DNA of 64,000 nt from Nocardia terrae. Lineage in GTDB: Bacteria > Actinomycetota > Actinomycetes > Mycobacteriales > Mycobacteriaceae. The stretch spans positions 620,001 to 684,000 of the forward strand of contig NZ_WRPP01000003.1 of the NCBI RefSeq assembly GCF_009760405.1, read 5' to 3'. Shown here piece after piece: positions 62,534 through 64,000 of the stretch; the first letter of the stretch is position 1; each line of letters opens with the position of its first letter. Below the pieces are notes generated by a model that saw only the letters and a list, made by a program, of their open reading frames with translations, made no database searches and had not been told where the DNA came from. A program made the translations under genes and the position numbers.

Positions 62534-63670
62534 TTATGTGCGAGACGAACTCGCCGCGAGCGGGTGCGGGTCGGAGATCGACGGGCTAGCCGCGAGCCGC
62601 GCGGCGACGGCGTCGGCGAGCCGGTCGAGCTGGGTGGCGGTGGTGTCCCAGTCGATGCAGGCGTCGGTGATGGACTGGCCGTAGGTCAGGTCCTCCGGGT
62701 GGCCGAGGGTGAGGTCCTGGCGGCCCGCCACGATGAAGGACTCCATCATGAGCCCGACCACGGTGTCCTCGCCGCCGGCGATGCGGTCGGCGATATCGGT
62801 GACGACGTCGACCTGGCGGTTGTGGTCCTTGTTGGAGTTGCCGTGCGAGGCGTCCACCACCAGGCGCTGCGCCAGCGCCGACTTCTCCAGGCGGAGCAGG
62901 GCTTCCGCGCAGGAGGCGGCGTCGTAGTTGGTGCCGTTGGAGCCGCCGCGCAGGATGACGTGGCAGTCCGGGCTGCCCGCGGTGCGGATGAGCGCCGAAC
63001 GCCCGTCCAGGTCGGTGCCGGGGAACACGTGCGAGGCCGCCGCGGCGCGCACGCCGTCGACCGCGACCTGCACGTCGCCGTCGGTGCCGTTCTTGATGCC
63101 GACCGGCATGGACAGCGCCGAGGACAGCTGCCGGTGCACCTGGCTGGCGGCCGTGCGCGCGCCGATCGCGCCGTAGGCGACCAGGTCGGCGATGTACTGC
63201 GGGGTGATCGGGTCGAGGAACTCGCACGCCACCGGCAGACCCAGCGCGGTGATGTCGACCAGCAGCCGCCGGCCCAGGTCCAGGCCGGTGTTGATGTCGA
63301 AGGTGCCGTCCAGGTGCGGATCGTTGATCAGGCCCTTCCAGCCCAGCGTGGTGCGCGGCTTCTCGAAGTACACGCGCATCACCACGTGCAGCCGGTCGGA
63401 GACCTCTTCGGCCTTGGCGGCCAGGCGGCGCGCGTAGTCCATGGCGGCCTCGGGATCGTGCACCGAGCACGGCCCGACGATCACCATGAGGCGGTCGTCG
63501 TCGCCGTTGAGCACGTCGACGGTGGCCTTGCGGCCCGCGCGCACGGTGTCGGCGAGGGTGTCGTCGATCGGGTGGACGGCGCGGATCTCACGGGGTGAGC
63601 GCAGCGGGCTGATGCTCAGCGTGCGCTGGTCGTCGAGATCGGCATGCCGGTCGAGATCGGCGGTAGTCAT
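62534..63670 (-). CDS. aroF: 3-deoxy-7-phosphoheptulonate synthase (class I DAHP synthase)
   Basis: A 378-residue first enzyme of aromatic amino-acid synthesis, condensing PEP with erythrose 4-phosphate. Class I (AroF/AroG-type) motifs: VIVGPCSVHDPEAAMDYARRL, RVYFEKPRTTLGWKGLINDP, IGARTAASQVHRQLSSALSM, KNGTDG, RGGSNGTNYD and VDASHGNSNKDH. ATG 63670 has AAGGAAACC upstream. The preceding minus-strand leader encodes a Y-F-W-F peptide and foldable stems, so attenuation by aromatic amino acids is likely. Allosteric residues cannot be judged. Confidence 0.95.
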   Translation of the reverse strand: MTTADLDRHADLDDQRTLSISPLRSPREIRAVHPIDDTLADTVRAGRKATVDVLNGDDDRLMVIVGPCSVHDPEAAMDYARRLAAKAEEVSDRLHVVMRVYFEKPRTTLGWKGLINDPHLDGTFDINTGLDLGRRLLVDITALGLPVACEFLDPITPQYIADLVAYGAIGARTAASQVHRQLSSALSMPVGIKNGTDGDVQVAVDGVRAAAASHVFPGTDLDGRSALIRTAGSPDCHVILRGGSNGTNYDAASCAEALLRLEKSALAQRLVVDASHGNSNKDHNRQVDVVTDIADRIAGGEDTVVGLMMESFIVAGRQDLTLGHPEDLTYGQSITDACIDWDTTATQLDRLADAVAARLAASPSISDPHPLAASSSRT

Positions 63671-63723
63671 CGTGGGTTTCCTTGTCCCAGGCCGACCCAC
63701 GGAGAGTTGTGCGAAACCCCTTG

Positions 63724-63800
63724 GAGCCGGTCTGTTTTCGTCCGGCTCGGGGTGGAGGATGTCAGCGCAGGTCAGCGCCGCGCGACCCACCCGGGGCCGG
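63724..63800 (-). promoter_or_regulatory. Mutually exclusive hairpins of the aroF leader
   Basis: On the minus strand, CCGGCCCCGGGTGG (63787-63800) can pair with CCACCCCGAGCCGG (63742-63755), 12 of 14 bases. GAGCCGG within the latter (63742-63748) can instead pair with CCGGCTC (63724-63730), loop 11 nt. The shared segment means only one stem forms. The downstream stem has no U-tract, so it may act on the aroF ribosome site instead of as a terminator. Confidence 0.55.
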
Positions 63801-63830
63801 CTGGCTAAACCAGAAATACACACGCTGCAT
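63762..63830 (-). CDS. Aromatic leader peptide (aroR-like) of the DAHP synthase gene
   Basis: A 22-codon frame: ATG 63830, stop TGA at 63762-63764, reading MQRVYFWFSQPAPGGSRGADLR. The Tyr-Phe-Trp-Phe run (codons 5-8) suits sensing of aromatic tRNA charging. A -10-like TACTGT (63838-63843, minus) sits seven bases before the ATG, implying a leaderless transcript that begins at or near the ATG. It lies 92 bases upstream of the aroF start. Confidence 0.75.
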   Translation of the reverse strand: MQRVYFWFSQPAPGGSRGADLR

Positions 63831-63837
63831 GACCGGC

Positions 63838-63843
63838 ACAGTA
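63838..63843 (-). promoter_or_regulatory. Candidate -10 box for leaderless leader-peptide transcript
   Basis: TACTGT on the minus strand fits the TAnnnT actinobacterial -10 consensus and places the transcription start about at the ATG 63830. No clear -35 is seen. Inferred from spacing only. Confidence 0.5.
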
Positions 63844-63885
63844 CCAGAGATCTCGAATCGTGCGTGTGGCGTGGGACACGATCGG

Positions 63886-63918
63886 TGGGACAAGCATCCC
63901 AATTATTGGGAAGTCCCA
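63886..63918. terminator. Nested palindrome, terminator-like, upstream of aroF leader
   Basis: Outer TGGGAC (63886-63891) with GTCCCA (63913-63918) encloses TCCCAAT/ATTGGGA (63897-63903 with 63905-63911). It lies just after the stop of the 3'-truncated minus gene at the right edge and may end that transcript or serve as an operator. Confidence 0.5.
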
Positions 63919-63920
63919 GG

Positions 63921-64000
63921 TCAGCGCAGGATGTAGTGCAGGATCACGTCGTGCACGTGGTGGGTCTTCTCGTCCCCGCGGAACTCCACCTCGTAGGTGT
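63921..64000 (-). CDS. Unidentified protein, C-terminal fragment
   Basis: Twenty-five residues before the TGA at 63921-63923 (YEVEFRGDEKTHHVHDVILH then YILR) run to the right edge of the window. The frame is open to 64000 and the fragment looks like a natural C-terminus, but the family cannot be told from so little sequence. Direction is the same as aroF. Confidence 0.6.
   Translation of the reverse strand, partial: TYEVEFRGDEKTHHVHDVILHYILR

Overview
The window reads as chromosomal DNA of a mycolate-producing actinomycete, most likely Nocardia or a close relative. Three things point there: very high GC with GTG and TTG starts, lipoprotein and Tat-like export signals, and a gene set that follows the Mycobacterium tuberculosis Rv0858c-Rv0910 neighbourhood almost gene for gene (dapC-like aminotransferase, XPB helicase, helicase-associated protein, rpfA, cold-shock protein, MFS, MarR, SpoU methylase, sepH, serC, citA, gltA2, prrAB, accD3, echA6, MBL protein, Rv0909-like protein). 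It is mostly core genome. I saw no prophage, insertion sequence, CRISPR array, rRNA or tRNA.

Layout. 1-7.2 kb: 3'-truncated ligD, an Rv0909-like small protein, a translationally coupled MBL hydrolase/echA6 pair, an FAD oxidoreductase, an aldo-keto reductase and accD3. 7.2-12.6 kb: a conservon (sensor kinase, roadblock, DUF742, GTPase) whose kinase carries a long GLPQR-type repeat tail. 12.9-19.4 kb: prpE, a hemophore-like protein, the prrA-prrB two-component pair, a YhgE/Pip-like exported protein and a small membrane protein. 19.5-28.4 kb: two RDD proteins, FKBP, tRNA/rRNA methylase, sepH, serC, a polysaccharide deacetylase and DUF1272. 28.5-37.1 kb: two citrate synthases, pdxH, an MFS exporter, an Eis-like acetyltransferase, YccF, and MarR and TetR regulators. 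37.1-46.5 kb: a giant GHKL ATPase, DUF3027, glutaminyl cyclase, a second MFS with a long disordered N-terminus, DUF2771 and a cold-shock protein. 46.5-57.8 kb: rpfA behind a ydaO-type (c-di-AMP) riboswitch, helicase-associated protein, LppU lipoprotein, endoglycoceramidase-like GH5, XPB helicase, DUF3239, LysE and an M1 peptidase. 57.8-64 kb: LysE, quinone-oxidoreductase-like protein, aminotransferase, SigJ/ECF41-type sigma factor, GNAT, and a DAHP synthase preceded by an aromatic leader peptide.

Themes. Central carbon and acyl-CoA metabolism (citA, gltA2, prpE, accD3, echA6), amino-acid supply (serC, aroF, dapC-like), envelope and cell division (sepH, rpfA, PG/polysaccharide deacetylase, prrAB), and DNA repair (ligD, xpb). 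The parts that ordinary gene calls do not explain are regulatory or repetitive: a leaderless V-Y-F-W-F leader peptide with mutually exclusive hairpins before DAHP synthase; four copies of an intergenic repeat with a CAACTCTC end and a CCCCTGAAACCCC-like core; a twelve-tract G-run array next to a 20-bp perfect hairpin before the eis-like gene; and the riboswitch before rpfA.

Functional names rest on motif reading and remembered family features only; no database search was possible.
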